A stretch of DNA of 64,000 nucleotides, from the NCBI GenBank assembly GCA_947652605.1, contig OX393577.1, positions 58,924,108-58,988,107 of the forward strand, given 5' to 3'. The notes under the pieces are model-generated. The model was not told the DNA's origin and did not search any database. It saw only the letters and a list, made by a program, of their open reading frames with translations. Numbering within the stretch: the first letter of the stretch is position 1; every line of letters starts with the position of its first letter. The position numbers and the translations under genes are program-made. The DNA comes from Elmis aenea (taxonomy: Eukaryota > Arthropoda > Insecta > Coleoptera > Elmidae). Below, one piece after another: positions 23,094 through 35,199 of the stretch.

Positions 23094-24138
23094 GTTTTTA
23101 TTTTTATACTGTACACAAATGATCTTCCAGATTTTGTCAAAACTTCCCTTATACAATTTGCCGATGACACATCTGCCATTATTAGTGACTCAGATTCCAA
23201 AAACTCTGAACAAAAACTCTTTGACTGTTTAGGCCAACTCCAACATTGGTTTACGTTAAATAATCTAACCTTAAACGTCAATAAAACGCAAGTTATAAAA
23301 TTTTCACAAAGTAAAATAACCTCCGACTTAAAATTTCAAAATAATTCCACAAGTATAAATGTTGTTAATAAAATATCTTTTCTTGGTTTATGTATTGACT
23401 CTAGACTGGACTGGTCATACCATATCGAACGCCTGTCACAAAGCCTGTCACGGTACCCTTTTGCACTAAAAAACCTAAAAAAATTGGTCAATGCAAACGC
23501 GGCCAAAACTGCATATCATGCATATGTCGAATCTAGGTTACGCTATGCTGTAATTTTTTGGGGTAACGCTAGTGACTCAGAACGCCTCTTCATTATACAA
23601 AAGCGATGTATAAGAAATATATTTGGCCTGAACTACCGAGATCACTGCAAAGAAACTTTTCGTGACAACGAAATATTAACCTTTTACGGTCTATTTATCC
23701 TCGAAGCCATCATGTTCGTAAAAAATAATGTAGATCTGTTCGAAGAGAATATAAGAAATCATGCAGCCAATACGCGACATAAAAAAAACCTAAAACCCGA
23801 TTGTTTCAAATATACCTATCTTCAAAAAAATGTAGCCTCCACAATTATTGCTATATATAATAAATTTAACACATGACCTGAGAGTATAATAAATCTTCCC
23901 ACCCGCGAATTGAAGAAGAAATTAAGAAAAGTTCTGATTTCTAAAGCTTACTATGGAGTAAGCGAATATTTAAATGATGCTGACTTTGTAAAATGTTATA
24001 TTTAAATATCATTTTTCTGTGTTTTTTCTTCTTTTTTATTAACTATGTATATTATTTGTAATGTACGTAAATTATTATTGTGACAAGTTCTACACCTTTT
24101 TTGGGATATTCAGAACAAATAAAGATTATTATTATAAA
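23094..24138 (+). pseudogene. 5'-truncated Jockey/CR1-like LINE: C-terminal half of the reverse transcriptase and 3' UTR
   Basis: A continuous frame from about 23094 to a TGA at 23876 reads FILYTNDLPDF, LIQFADDTSAII (RT motif C), LNVNKTQVIKFS, ISFLGLCIDSRLDWSYHI (motif D/E and thumb) and YVESRLRYAVIFWGNA. A C-terminal domain ends in RCIRNIFGL. The same frame continues past the single TGA with LPTRELKKKLRKVLISKAYYG to a TAA at about 24005. AATAAA and an ATT/TTA repeat tail follow near 24117-24138. This is the usual 3' end of Jockey-group elements. All of the endonuclease and the first half of the RT are missing, as with 5' truncation during insertion. Confidence 0.85.
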
Positions 24139-24432
24139 ACTTTGCATATACATATATTAAGTATGGTAAAAGCATTTTAAGTTGTATAATGTGTTACAAG
24201 TTTTTATAGTCGACTTTTACTACGAAATTTTATTAAAATTACAAGTTATTAAAATAAACGTACAAACGAAAACATATAACAAACAAAAATAGACATATAA
24301 GAGTTTTAATCTATCTTGTTCGGTTTTAAATCGTTTTCTAATCGAAAAACAAAGACTTTTAATTAAGATCCTTCCTTTTCTACCATTATATGTATAAACT
24401 TTTTTTAGATAATAAATTATCTAGTCTAGATA

Positions 24433-25189
24433 TACAGGGTGGTCCACATAGAAGGGCCACTATTGGGCTCTCGTAAACGATAAGAGCTACTAAGAAGTTT
24501 AAATTAGACAAAAGGTTCCCCTTTCTGAGACCTATTCAGTGATGCTTTTATGTTTCATAGAAGCGCCATGGCACGCTAGATAATAAACAAAAATTAAAAT
24601 GGGCATTTTTTAAAAATCGTTTATAACTCGATTTTACTTGATGGTACAAAAATATTTTTGTGGAAAAAGTTTACGCACTGTAAAATAAAAACATTCATTT
24701 ATTTTAATATTGTTTAAATTCTTACATAAATTACAAACTTGCATGTTTTAACGGAAAACCATAGTTGGCTATGATCTCATAAAAAAGTTTTTTCCCCTCT
24801 TTTTAATAACATAAGGTTTAATGTATTTATTTTGATATTTAGGCTCAAAACAAATAAAATTCATCAAAAAGTTCCTATAAATCTGTAGAGTGCCATGAAC
24901 AATATTAAAACAAATGAAGGTTTTCATCTTACCGTGCGTACAAAAATGTACAACTTTTTCCCCAAAAATATTTTTGTACCATCAAGTATAACCGAGTTAT
25001 AACCGATTTGCAAAAATGCCCATTTTGACTTTTGTGTATTATCTAGCGTGTCATGAAACTTTTTTGAAACATTAAAGCATCACTGGTTAGATCTCAGAAA
25101 GGGGAGCAATTTGTCTAAATTAAACTTCTTTGTAGCTCTTGCCGTTTATGAGATCCCAATAGTGGCCCTTCTATGTGGACCACCCTGTA
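24433..25189. mobile_element. foldback element, family G-related, 757 bp
   Basis: Starts TACAGGGTGGTCCACATAG and ends CTATGTGGACCACCCTGTA, flanked by TA on both sides. The arms include AAGGGCCACTATTGGG / CCCAATAGTGGCCCTT. The internal block ATAGTTGGCTATGAT (24761) is shared with the 20958 and 27646 elements, although the tips differ beyond the first dozen bases. The open frame at 25111-25323 reads out of the right arm. Confidence 0.85.
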
Positions 25190-26120
25190 TATTATGTACA
25201 ATGTTTTTTATATTTTATAACAGTAATTCTTGCATTGTTGTAAATTTACGTGCATGTATTAGTAGTTGTTTCATTTTGCTAAAGAAATTCCCGGATATAA
25301 TCAATGAAATTTTATGCGATTGACCTTAGAATAACAAAAGTTTTAATAAACTCAATGAGAAACGGTACAGGAATGTGAACCTGTTATGAACGCAATCTGA
25401 CATTTCACGACTCTTTTTTTGGTTAATTACGGTGTGCAGGCGATGTACATAAATATTAAATTTAAAGCATGCAAAATTCGTGAATTATGTTGTTTGCATC
25501 ACTTTGTTATTGTAGAGAGTTTCAAAACGAAATTGTTCACGAGTTTTACTAACATAGTCCACTTACGAGTCTAAACATTACGTTATGTTTAGAGGTGCAA
25601 AGTTGGTATTTGGTGCAAAGCTGAATTAAAAACTGCAAAAATCACAAGTTTTTAAACAGGGCATAATTGTTTTTAAAGTTTAGGACCTACCACAAAAAAT
25701 ATATCTGCACATAAGTAGATACATATTACAAAATTATTTATCTCATCTTGATAAATATCGAGACTAGTTCATGATTTCTATCTCTCATCGGCAAATTTCT
25801 TGTAAAAAAAGCTACCGACGAATAGACGAAATTCTTGAAACAAGCATCAATATTTTTCAAAAAGAAATTCCACTTACAAATAAGATAAGTGATTTTTTAA
25901 CCAAATAGGTACCCTTATTTTTAAAACCAATCAATATTTTAAACATTTATCCTGCATATTATTTCACTTAGAAATAAGTATAGAAATAAAAATTCCAAAT
26001 GATTTTGCTATGTCATCTATCAATTGTCAAATATTAATATTTATCTAAGCTCTGTTTCGGTCAACATTTCTTAAACAACTTTGATAATATTAAGATAGTT
26101 GATTTTAGAGATAATAAATA
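25190..26120. other. intergenic DNA, nothing recognised
   Basis: AT-rich sequence without identified genes or repeat boundaries. Confidence 0.35.
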
Positions 26121-26560
26121 ATATAATTAGCTCTCCAGGCCTAGTTGGCGCATGGCTTTCCACAAATCCACCTTCATTTCTCTTTATCACTTGCTTCCCG
26201 TCTTCAATCTTTTATTCCCGCTGTTTTCAGATCTTTTTCCACCCCTTCCTTCCACTTAGTCCTGGGTCTTCCTCTTCTGCGTCTTCTCTCTGAGCCATCT
26301 GCTAACACTCTCCTGGCTGCTCTTTCTATCGATAGTCTGCAGACGTGTGCCAGTCACCTTATTCTTTGTACCTTTATGACATTTGTGATTATTGGTTGTT
26401 CATACTCCATACATCCTCATCAGTTCTTGGTTGGTTGTTCTTCCTCACATGTCTTCCGCCTTTCGTCCTCCGTACATTTTTCTCAACACCTTTCTTTCCT
26501 ATACTTCAAGGGCTTATATTCCTTTCATGTACTAAACCTTCCAAAAGAGATAAAAAACAA
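26121..26560 (-). pseudogene. non-LTR reverse-transcriptase C-terminal remnant
   Basis: The minus strand encodes LSIERAARRVLADGSERRRR, then GRPRTKWKEGVEKDLKTAGI and KDWRREASDKEKWR. This is the characteristic tail of insect endonuclease/RT LINE proteins (R-G-R-P-R-x-x-W followed by L-x-x-x-G-I-x-x-W). Upstream, MYGG and VQRIRxLAHVCR pieces remain with frameshifts. The plus-strand frames here (26099-26645) are antisense shadows. Confidence 0.8.
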
Positions 26561-27259
26561 AAATAAATTGTCCAAATTTAACTCAATTACGCAAAAAAGA
26601 AACGATTTAAATACACCTAAGATTGTGAAAGGGTTTAGTGCTTAACTCATGCGGATATACTTATGCCGAGATATTAGAATTTATGCTTTAACAAAAAATG
26701 TAGGTACTAACAATTAAATCATACAAAATAATTGAAATAATTAAAATCTAATCGAATCGCCATTTTTTCTCGATTTGTGTAAATCCATGTCAAAATATTT
26801 ACTTTAATACTTAATAAACAATAAAGTTATCAACAATAAAGATAAACATTAGGTTTTTGTGTAGTTTCAATTCAAAATATTAACATTTATACTCAATAAA
26901 TAAAACATATGAATTCAAAATTTCATAAATATAAATATTTATTAATAAATTGGTAAGAATTGGGTGTAAAATCGTAGGTTAATAGGATTTTAAATGTTTT
27001 TTATATATCTAGATCAGTTTTTCCTGTTACTTGAAAGGACCAAATTTATTGTTAATTTTTTTTTTGTTCACTGTATGTAAGTTCTAATATTTGTACACAC
27101 TGAGCACTAATTCCTTAAGGCTTAGGGCATGGGTCTCTTAAATTTTACACACATATTTTATTGGCAGTCCAAACAATGCAAGGAACAGAGTATTATAGAG
27201 AAAAGCAATTTGAGCTTAGAAACTAAACACTCAGTATAGTTAAAAATAAATTTAGATTT
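26561..27259. other. intergenic DNA, nothing recognised
   Basis: Strongly AT-rich sequence with no coding or repeat signature that I can support. Confidence 0.35.
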
Positions 27260-27357
27260 TTTAATTAATAACCATAGACACATTTTGTATTATTTTCTTA
27301 TAATTTCAATAGTGCCAACTATCGAATAATCCGTCTTGGGTGGAACACCCTGTATGG
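27260..27357 (-). mobile_element. fragment of an older foldback end, target of a hAT insertion
   Basis: GGGTGGAACACCCTGTA ends near 27353, where the CACCCTGTA tip runs directly into the 8-bp hAT target duplication CTGTATGG (27350-27357). The duplicated copy follows the hAT at 28976. This older element is the outermost layer of the nest. Confidence 0.5.
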
Positions 27358-27645
27358 CAGGGATTCCCAACCCTGTGTTAAAATAATGAGAAAAAAAACA
27401 ATAAAACCTTAAAAGTAAGGAAATAAAAAGTTGCTTTATTTTTAAAAATCTCGCTAGATTTAGCGAAAAATTCGCTAAATTGGCAACACTGACCGCAGTC
27501 CATCCCCACCCCACCTGTAATAGGTACTACGACATTGATATCCTAGTTTTACACTACGATACCAACACAAACTTGGTTGTTTTTTTTTTCGGGCCCATTT
27601 AGCGGGCATTAATCATTTTCGATCACCCGATATACCGCCAGTATG

Positions 27646-28887
27646 TACAGGGTGGTCCAAATTCGATGGGATTACATGGGTATCTCGCTTAATGGTCAAG
27701 ATAGAAAAACGGTTAAATTACCAAAAATGTGCAGTTTTTTGGGACAAACTCAGAACAGTTGTCAAATATATTCTATTTTCTGTTTTTCTTTTGTTTTCAC
27801 AGCCTACTTTTTGTTTTTCATTTTTTTTTTAAATTGAAAAACCTTCGAAACTTGCATATTATTAAAAATAACTACATTAAGCCTTATACAGGGTGTGTAA
27901 AAATTGGCGGAAGGGCTACACGGGGCGATGTTCTTCGTAAAATTCTAAGTCGAAAATCTTAATACGAAAATGTTGTACCATGCTTGCTGTGCCTGCAAGA
28001 GGTCCTCAAAGTTTTGACATTTAGTCCTTTAATAAGCGTTATTATTTAATACTTGCAAATGAAAAGGCTGCAATTTGGAATAAAAATAGATTTCGAATAG
28101 CATTTTTTCCTAGATATTGTGTTCTTCCTATCAAAAATTGGTGTTGAAAATATGTAAATCACTGATTTTAATGACAGTAATACATATGGCAACATTTTCA
28201 TTAACTGTCATCTCTGTTTTTCTCGTAATTATTTCTAGTTTGTGTTTTACGATACCCAAAAGTTTGCAGCTATGTTTACGAACTGAAGGCTTTCAGTACG
28301 AAAAAAATTTGTAAATACCTAAGTAAAAATTGCTGATAAAAAAATGTCCAAACGCAAATCAATGTATGCAATGTTGCCATTTTTTTTTTCTTTTAATGGT
28401 TCCTGAGGCCATAGGAAGCATGGTACAACATTTTCGTATTAAGATTTTCGACTTAGAATTTTACGAAGAACATCGCCCCGTGTAGCCCTTCCGCCAATTT
28501 TTACACACCCTGTATATTTGGAATGGAAAAAAATAAGGAATTTATAAAGGTTATAGCCAACTATAGCTTTCTTTAAAAAAAGGTAAGTTTGTGTCATAAC
28601 TTTTTACCAGCGAGTGCAAATTTTTTTTAAAATAATTTTAAAATCTACATAAAAACATCTAAATATAATCTTCATAATCTTTTTCGATGCTTCCAACAAG
28701 AAGAGATATGAGACATTATAAATATAACAAAAAACAGTTTTTTTCAAATAACTTCAAAACCGGAAATGATAAAATATTTTTGAGTTTGTCTCAAAAAACT
28801 GCACAATTTTGGTGATTTAACCGTTTCTCTATCTTGCCTATTAAGCGAGATACGCATACAATCTCATCGAATTTGGACCACCCTGTA
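27646..28887. mobile_element. foldback element, family G, inserted in the hAT
   Basis: Tips TACAGGGTGGTCCAAATTCG and CGAATTTGGACCACCCTGTA match the 20958-22108 element. The shared arms include GGGTATCTCGCTTAATGGTC and TTATAGCCAACTATAG (28551). The left arm is interrupted at 27887 by a complete 628-bp foldback. Open frames within 27643-27962 are arm sequence. Confidence 0.85.
27887..28514. mobile_element. foldback family S, copy A (628 bp)
   Basis: Tips TACAGGGTGTGTAAAAATTGG and CCAATTTTTACACACCCTGTA, flanked by TA (27885-27886 and 28515-28516). Inverted arms of about 100 bp surround a non-palindromic core of roughly 400 bp. The arms read through GGCGGAAG, GATGTTCTTCGTAAAATTCT and GTTGTACCATGCTT. 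The same element with the same 628-bp length is found at 40263-40890 and, reversed, at 51904-52531. The core frame at 28117-28314 is not conserved as a protein and is not called. Confidence 0.85.
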
Positions 28888-28983
28888 CAATTTTTTTTTC
28901 AAATCCGACTTGCGCCCGCCACTATTTTTCTCAATCGCGATTGCGCCCGCGCCACAATAAGGTTGGGAACCCCTGCTGTATGG

Positions 28984-29395
28984 TATATGAAACAGCATTA
29001 AAAAATGTTGTTTATTATATTCATGTTGTCCAAGTCTATCAATAAGCAGACAGAAATCTTTTTGCCATTCGTCACGAACACTCTCCCTAGCTATTTATTT
29101 TAGTACTGACGCATTTGTTAATAACAAATTCATATTAAGTAAATTACAGAAAATATCTTATAAGTACCACCATCAATCTTGATTAAAAATAGTGTTAGTG
29201 AGTGCATTAGTAGCATTAAATAATTAACTAACAAGAGAGTTTTATTGGTATTGTAATCACAAAGCGATAAAATAATTGATAAAGTTGTTATAGCGTTTAT
29301 AAATAACAATTATTTAGAATAAAAAGGTTTGTTTATGTGCATAAAACCACAATGTTACAAACATTTATTTAATACGAGGATGGTGTGAATAATTT
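28984..29395. other. intergenic DNA, nothing recognised
   Basis: AT-rich spacer between the hAT nest and the next reverse-transcriptase remnant. Confidence 0.3.
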
Positions 29396-29960
29396 CCGGC
29401 CTATAAAGGTAAACAACCAGGAGCGGTCAATAAGAAAATTTTGAAGATACAAACAGCGGACGACGATGTTGAAAATAAAAGAAGGAGAGGACTACACGTA
29501 TCTAGGAACTCTAATAGGTAATAAATACAGAGAGAAAACAGAAATAGCTAAAGAATAGCAAAAAGCAACAGATGCGCGGACGGCATTAACAGAATATTAA
29601 AGTCGAAGGAAGAATCTCGAAAAGCATAAATAAGAGTATACAAGACTCTCTTTAAGACCAACTCTGACATATAGCAGCGAGACATGGGTAATGAACAAAA
29701 GAAAACAGAACTAATCTAGACGTTTACGACTTATATCAAGAACCAATCATAACTCAATTCATCAAAGCTCGACGATTGCAGTGGCTAGGTCATCTTAAAG
29801 GAATGGAAGAGGGCAGGAATGTAAAATATGTGGGCTGGATGGTACCAGAGGGGGATATAAAAGAGGATATAAAAGAGAAACCACTCACAAACTGGAGGCA
29901 GATAGCAAAGGACAGGAAGAGTTGGAAAGATTTTACCGAGCAATGGGCCTAAAAGACCTG
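29396..29960 (+). pseudogene. heavily decayed LINE reverse-transcriptase tail
   Basis: Pieces in different plus-strand frames read EGEDYTYLGTLIGN (RT motif E region), IYKTLF and SSETWVMNKRKQ. They continue with FIKARRLQWLGHLKGMEEGR and LTNWRQIAKDRKSWKDFTEQW. The order is that of an insect endonuclease/RT C-terminus. Multiple stops and shifts make it non-functional. The minus-strand frame at 29785-29985 is a shadow. Confidence 0.7.
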
Positions 29961-30000
29961 TGAACGCTTCATACAGTGTGTACAATTTACTTATTTAATA

Positions 30001-31629
30001 TACAGGGATACGCAAAGGTATGGAAACAGACAAATATCTAGAATACCATTGCAGATATAACAATGAAATTTTGTATGTAAGCGTTATGATATTTTTCGGA
30101 TTCGATGAAAATATTAAGGTTGCAATACGACTTCCGGTTCAGCCGGAAACTTAAAAATTTTAAATGGAACACCTTGTAAACTTGTAAAAGGTTATATGGG
30201 TCCATGGGCGTCCGCAGAAATTTATCCAGGGGAAGGCAAAGCTTCTAACGGAATGCATTCAAATATTAACGAATTTTTAGCAAGACCCTCTTTCATTTGG
30301 TCATTAATGGAGTACTCGATTCCAGGGAGGTGCAATTGCCCCGTTTGCCCTCCCCTGTGGACGCCCATGTATGGGTCTAAAGTCAACCGTTTTCGTAAAA
30401 TTTACATTTTTATGAAAATTTTGGGCGATGCAGCACTTTCAATTTTTTTTAACATTTAAGCTATTTAAAAAAACAGTAGGATTTCGTTTGGAAATTCGAT
30501 TAACAATAGTTTAATAGACTTTGCGTTAGCTACATTTTTAAAATATTATACAAGGTTTTTTTTAACGCTTGGTCAAACTCGTGAAACTTTAAACATCGAT
30601 AACTCATTTTTCTTAAATACAACCCCCATATGTTTTTACATAGACTTGTAGAAAATTTGATTGTTTTTCAAAAATAATTGAAAGATAAAAACAAGAAAGT
30701 TATTGTATTATCTTTTCCTAACTTATTTTCGACATTTTTTATAATGTAGATCGAATTTTACGATTTTTACATTTAAATCGAGGTTTAAAGATAAGACTGG
30801 TCAGTGACTTTTCTTTAATCAGCGTTCTTTTCGCGTACTCAATATATTATCAATCGGTTTTTAAAACTTTGCAAACGATCAAAATCAATTATATGAAAAA
30901 TATTTTGACCCTGATAAGAAACCTCGATATAAGATACGTAAGATTGGTAAAATTACATCTACACTATAACAAATTTCGAAAATTTGTAAGGAAAAGAAAA
31001 TATTATAACTTACTTGTTTTTATCTTTCAAATGTTCCAAAATTACCGCTGTCTACCTTCATAGCCTACTCAAAAATATAACCTTGCCCTAATAATTTACA
31101 ATAATTTTTTTTACAAGACTATGGGAAAACAAATAGCGTGTTTTGTTTAAGAAAAATGAGTTATCGGTGTTTAAACATTCACAAGTTTAACCATGCGTAA
31201 AAAACACCCTGTATAATATGTTTTAAATGAAGCTAGCGCAAATTGTTAATTAATCTATTGTTAATCCAATTTTCAAACAAAATTCTATTGCCTTTTTAAA
31301 GAACTTGAATGTTAAAAAAACTGAAAGTGCTGTAACGCTCAAAATTTTCATAAAAATGTTAATTTTATGAAAACGATTGACTTTAGACCCATAAAACCTT
31401 ATACATTTTTTAAAGCAAATTTTAAGAGGAATCCAAAAATATAAGGGGTGTTCCACTTAAAATTTCAAAGTTTGAGTCCGTTTCCGGTTGAACCGGAAGT
31501 CGTATTGCAACGTCAGTATTTTTATCGAATCCGAAATATACGATAACGCTCAGATACAAAGTTTCATTGCAGTATCTATAATGATGTTTTAGATATTTGT
31601 CTGTTTCCATACTTTTGCGCATACCTATA
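30001..31629. mobile_element. long-arm foldback element, 1.63 kb
   Basis: The left arm (TACAGGGATACGCAAAGG, CGACTTCCGGTTCAGCCGGAA, ACACCTTGTA, GTCAACCGTTTTCGTAAAAT) is inverted at 31190-31629 (ATTTTATGAAAACG, TTCCGGTTGAACCGGAAGTCG, TTTGCGCATACC). Each arm contains internal copies of the ACACCCTGTA motif (31205 and 30546). A 167-bp hAT-like MITE interrupts the left arm at 30203. It abuts another half element at 31634. Confidence 0.75.
30203..30369. mobile_element. 167-bp hAT-like MITE with perfect 8-bp duplication
   Basis: The tips CATGGGCGTCC and GGACGCCCATG are inverted. The flanking TATGGGTC occurs at 30195-30202 and 30370-30377. The uninterrupted version of the host sequence is visible in the related arm near 31869, which confirms an insertion. 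A run of GC-rich sequence inside (CCCCGTTTGCCCTCCCC) is unlike its surroundings. The reading frame at 30196-30459 has no independent support. Confidence 0.75.
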
Positions 31630-31633
31630 CACA

Positions 31634-32190
31634 TACAGGGTGCACCACGACCCTGAGATTCTTCGATAGCTCCTTTATTAATGAAAATATCAAAAAATGT
31701 TTAATACAAATATTGTGCAAACCTATTTTCTACATAACCTAAAATTATTTTCAAATATACAGGGTGTTTCGTTTGACCGGCACATATAAAAATGTAATTT
31801 TTTTAAATAGAACACCCTGTATATTTTTATATTTTTGGATTTCTTTTAAAATTTTCTTTAAAAAATGTATAAGGTTATATGGGTCTTAAGTTAACCGTTT
31901 TCGTAAAATTTACATTTTTGTGAAAATTTTGAGCGATATAGCACTTTCAATTTTTTTTTACATTAAAGTTATTTAAAAAAGCGGTAAAATTTGGTTTAAA
32001 ATTTAGATTGACCATATATTAATCAACACGTTGCGCAGGCTACAATTTAAAAATATTATACAGGGTGTTTTTTACGCTTGGTCAAACTTGTGAAACTTTA
32101 AACATCGATAAGTCATTTATCTTAAATGCAACACCCTGTATATTTTTACATTTTCTTGTAGAGAATTTAATTGTCTTTCGAAATTATTAA
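31634..32190 (+). mobile_element. half foldback with four internal terminal motifs
   Basis: It starts TACAGGGTGCACCACGACC. Inside are ATACAGGGTGTTTCG (31758), GAACACCCTGTATATTTTT (31812), ATACAGGGTGTTTTT (32060) and CAACACCCTGTATATTTTT (32130), so the motif recurs in alternating orientation. The block GGTTATATGGGTCTTAAG near 31869 matches the 30001 element. The opposite arm is missing. Confidence 0.6.
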
Positions 32191-33404
32191 GCATAGCCAT
32201 AGGTCGATTTGTCCACCTCCCTTAAAACAGGCGTTTGTGGTAACACTCACTTCAAAATCCGACGCGTACTTCTTATCGGTAAAATTCTTTTGAGTGTGGT
32301 ATCTTTGCTACTTTTATTCGGTGTTATCATACATTGATTTAAAATGCACTTACACATTTATGCTACGTTTTTAAAGTCTATTTGTATACAAATAACTTGA
32401 AAGAATGAGGAATACAACAAAAATTTTAAATTATGCATTTCTTTCTGAATCACTTTTATAACGTAACAACTTTTCACATTTTTGCGAACGATACTGATCA
32501 GTAAATGAAGAATATTAATATTAGCCTTGGTAGCTAGATAACTGGAACGATTTGAAGAATTCGTTCCACGTTTGACTAAATAAATGTCTGATTTGACGTA
32601 ACTAATACGTAATCCGTTGTTTGAAAGTAAAGTAAAACATTAATTGGTATATTATTATTTTATTCAAATGTTAGCATGATCTGTTTCTCGATAAATTGTG
32701 CCAAGGTTAGGTTTATTTCGGGTTCGTTTGTATTCAAGGGGAGTGGCGCTATTTTTTACAAAATCACATTCTTCAACCATTTTCGATAATACCGTTTATT
32801 TATCAATGCTGTGAGACATTTTTTTTGACAACATATTTTGTTTGCGGTATGATTTCAAATTAGTGTTTTATTTATTAAAACATCAAAATATTTGCAGATC
32901 TTTTCGATTAGAAAAAAATAATTAGACATGTACGTGATATTATCAATCTGAAGGAAGAAGATAATATTTATTTATTATTATCTAGGAATTAATATAAAGA
33001 TCAAACAACTCGATTACGCGTCAACATCCTAGCGATGTATCTAATACCTTATTTAGGCTTACGAAAGTTTTTCCTTGAATATTTTACATATTTACCGGAA
33101 AATTATTATTTTTTGCATAAATTTACATTGACTTTAAATACAGTTGCATTTAATTTATTTCTAAGTTCGTTAGTTAATTAAAAAAATAAATAAACAACCT
33201 GGAAAAAAATTATATTTAGCAAAATCGTATTTGATTAGCTAAAACACGATCGCTGTAGTAATTGACAGTTCACAACTTGTCTAATTGTGTTTTATTTGCG
33301 ACGATAAACCGTTATTTTATGTGTAATGAATGAAAAATAGAACTTCTGTCGAATTGCTTCTGTGAGTGTGTTGTCGAGGAGTTTTATATTTAATTCTCAG
33401 TAAT
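32191..33404. other. intergenic DNA, nothing recognised
   Basis: AT-rich sequence with no supported feature. Confidence 0.35.
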
Positions 33405-34530
33405 AATATAACAAGTGCATTGAAAATTATCGATAATTTTTGGTAAATGTGCCCGAATGCAAGTTGAGCTGAAAAAAACATGTGCACGAAGTGCACGAGT
33501 GATTTTTTTAAATTCAACTTGCATGAGTGAAGATCTGTCAAAAATTATAGATTATTTGCAATGCACGAGTTATATTTTGTCAGAAAATTTCCTTCACCTA
33601 ACTTCCTGTCAAATTAATGTATGTTATGTCAAATTTTACAAATACTGTCAGAGTGGTGCGTTAGGGGTGTGGTTTAATCTATATTAAAGTAACGCTACTG
33701 GTCGCCGAAATTCGTCAAAAAATTATCAAGACCAAAATATTGAATTTCCTCTCCAAATTTATATTTTTGACCAATCACAAACTCAGATTTCTTAGAATCG
33801 ACCAATAAACGCATGTAAATATGCTAATTGCGAAAAGGATATTATCAGTAGTAATATAACAAGTGCATTGAAAATTATCGATAATTTTTGGTAAATATGC
33901 TCGAATGCAAGTTGAGTTAAAAAAACATGAGTGCACGAAGTGGACGAGTGATTTTTTCAGATTCAACTTACAAGAGTGAAGATTTGTCAAAAAATATAGA
34001 TTATTTGTAATGCACGAGTTATATTTTGTAAGAAAATTTCCTTCACCTAACGTACCTGTCAAATAAATGTATTTTGTGTCAAATTTTACGAGTACTGTCA
34101 GAGTGGTGCGTCAGGGGTGTGGTTTAATCTACGTATACGTAACGCTACTTGTCGCCGAAATTCGTCAAAAAATTATCAAGACCAAAATATCTAATTCCCT
34201 CTCCAAATTTATACTCTCGACCATCACAAACTCAGATTTCTTAGAAACGAGCAATAAACGCATGAAAATCTGTTAATTGCGAAAAGGATATAATCAGTGT
34301 ATGATTTTGTTTATTGGTCGTTTCTAGAAAATCTGAATTTGTTATTGGCCGAAAACACAAATTTGACAGGAGGATCAACATTTGACAGGGGAATGTAAAA
34401 TTATTACCGTGTAATAATGCTCTTATTGGTAGTCTCTAGAAGATTTAAGATTAGTGATTGGTTGAAAACGCAAATTTGACAGGTGAAGGAAATTTTCAGA
34501 AAATAATGAATTTTGTCGAAAAATCATAAA
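33405..34530 (+). repeat. tandemly repeated interspersed element, family T (two units)
   Basis: A unit of about 440 bp (33405-33846) is repeated directly at 33847-34295. Shared blocks include ACAAGTGCATTGAAAATTAT, TTCAACTT..AGAGTGAAGAT, GTACTGTCAGAGTGGTGCG, GGTGTGGTTTAATCTA and TCGTCAAAAAATTATCAAGA. The second unit continues to 34530 with two degenerate copies of GAAAACRCAAATTTGACAGG. An inverted copy lies at 43545-44395. Open frames in the units (33457-33687, 33775-34062, 34067-34276) fall in corresponding positions but show no domain or consistent frame. Confidence 0.75.
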
Positions 34531-34566
34531 TCATGGTTAGACAAGCAGCAATAGTATAATATTGTA

Positions 34567-34686
34567 AGTAACATACCCGTAAAGTGTCTTTACTGGACTC
34601 GTATGCTTTCAGGACTCGTCTACGGCTCGTCCAAAAACTGTCTACTCGTCCAGTAAAGTACCACTTTCCGGTCTGGTTACGTAAAT
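34567..34686. repeat. hairpin with CTTTACTGGACTCGT arms
   Basis: GTAACATACCCGTAAAGTG at the left pairs with CACTTTCCGGTCTGGTTAC at the right. The inner arms are CTTTACTGGACTCGT and ACTCGTCCAGTAAAG, with further ACTCGTC/GACGAGT-type repeats in the loop. It resembles the hairpins at 15250 and 55298 in its ACGAGT/ACTCGT content. Confidence 0.6.
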
Positions 34687-35199
34687 AACTATTAATTTAG
34701 AATTCTCTTCATGGGATTTAAATCTGTAATATGTAGAAAATGACATTTTACTTTTTTTTTAAAATTTGATTTTTACATTTTTACGTAGAAATTATAGGAT
34801 TCAAAAATTCAAAGTAACATTACATATTACATACTATGTTTTATTTAAAAATCGACAAAGATTCCCTACGCATTGCATAGGTTTGCTCCATGATACGCCC
34901 CTGCAGTTGTTAAAATTAAAAAAATCTTTTATAGTACTTATGTACTAAAAAGTTATGTTTATGTATGTATATTCGGAGATATAATACTAGGAATGGGGAA
35001 AAAAAAACTGCAAGGATATGATACGCTTGCCAATCAACTGCATGAATGAGATTACGTGCCCCGAGATCTTTTATGCAACACTGCAGTTCTTCAAGCGCCT
35101 GCCATACATTCTGGAAAACCCCACATTTATAACCCGTAAAAGTTCATCAACCTCCTTCATTTGTTTTTATCCTTTTTGGGATATTTTCGCAACAGAATC
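34687..35199. other. intergenic DNA, nothing recognised
   Basis: AT-rich sequence leading into a CpG-rich patch. The frame at 35018-35269 has no recognised domain. Confidence 0.3.

Larger units (their letters stand above)
27358..28975. mobile_element. non-autonomous hAT-like element with perfect 8-bp duplication
   Basis: The left tip CAGGGATTCCCAACCCTGTG and right tip GGTTGGGAACCCCTG are inverted. They are flanked by an identical 8-bp CTGTATGG at 27350-27357 and 28976-28983. An 8-bp duplication and CAG..CTG tips define the hAT superfamily. Its own sequence is only about 290 bp on the left plus 88 bp on the right; the rest is an inserted foldback (27646-28887) that itself holds another (27887-28514). 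No transposase remains. Confidence 0.85.

Noticed and set aside
26145..26645. 166-residue plus-strand frame
   Set aside because: Antisense to an RT C-terminal remnant and running into AT-rich DNA.
28117..28314. 65-residue frame with a hydrophobic segment inside foldback copy A
   Set aside because: The equivalent frame is not maintained in copies B and C.
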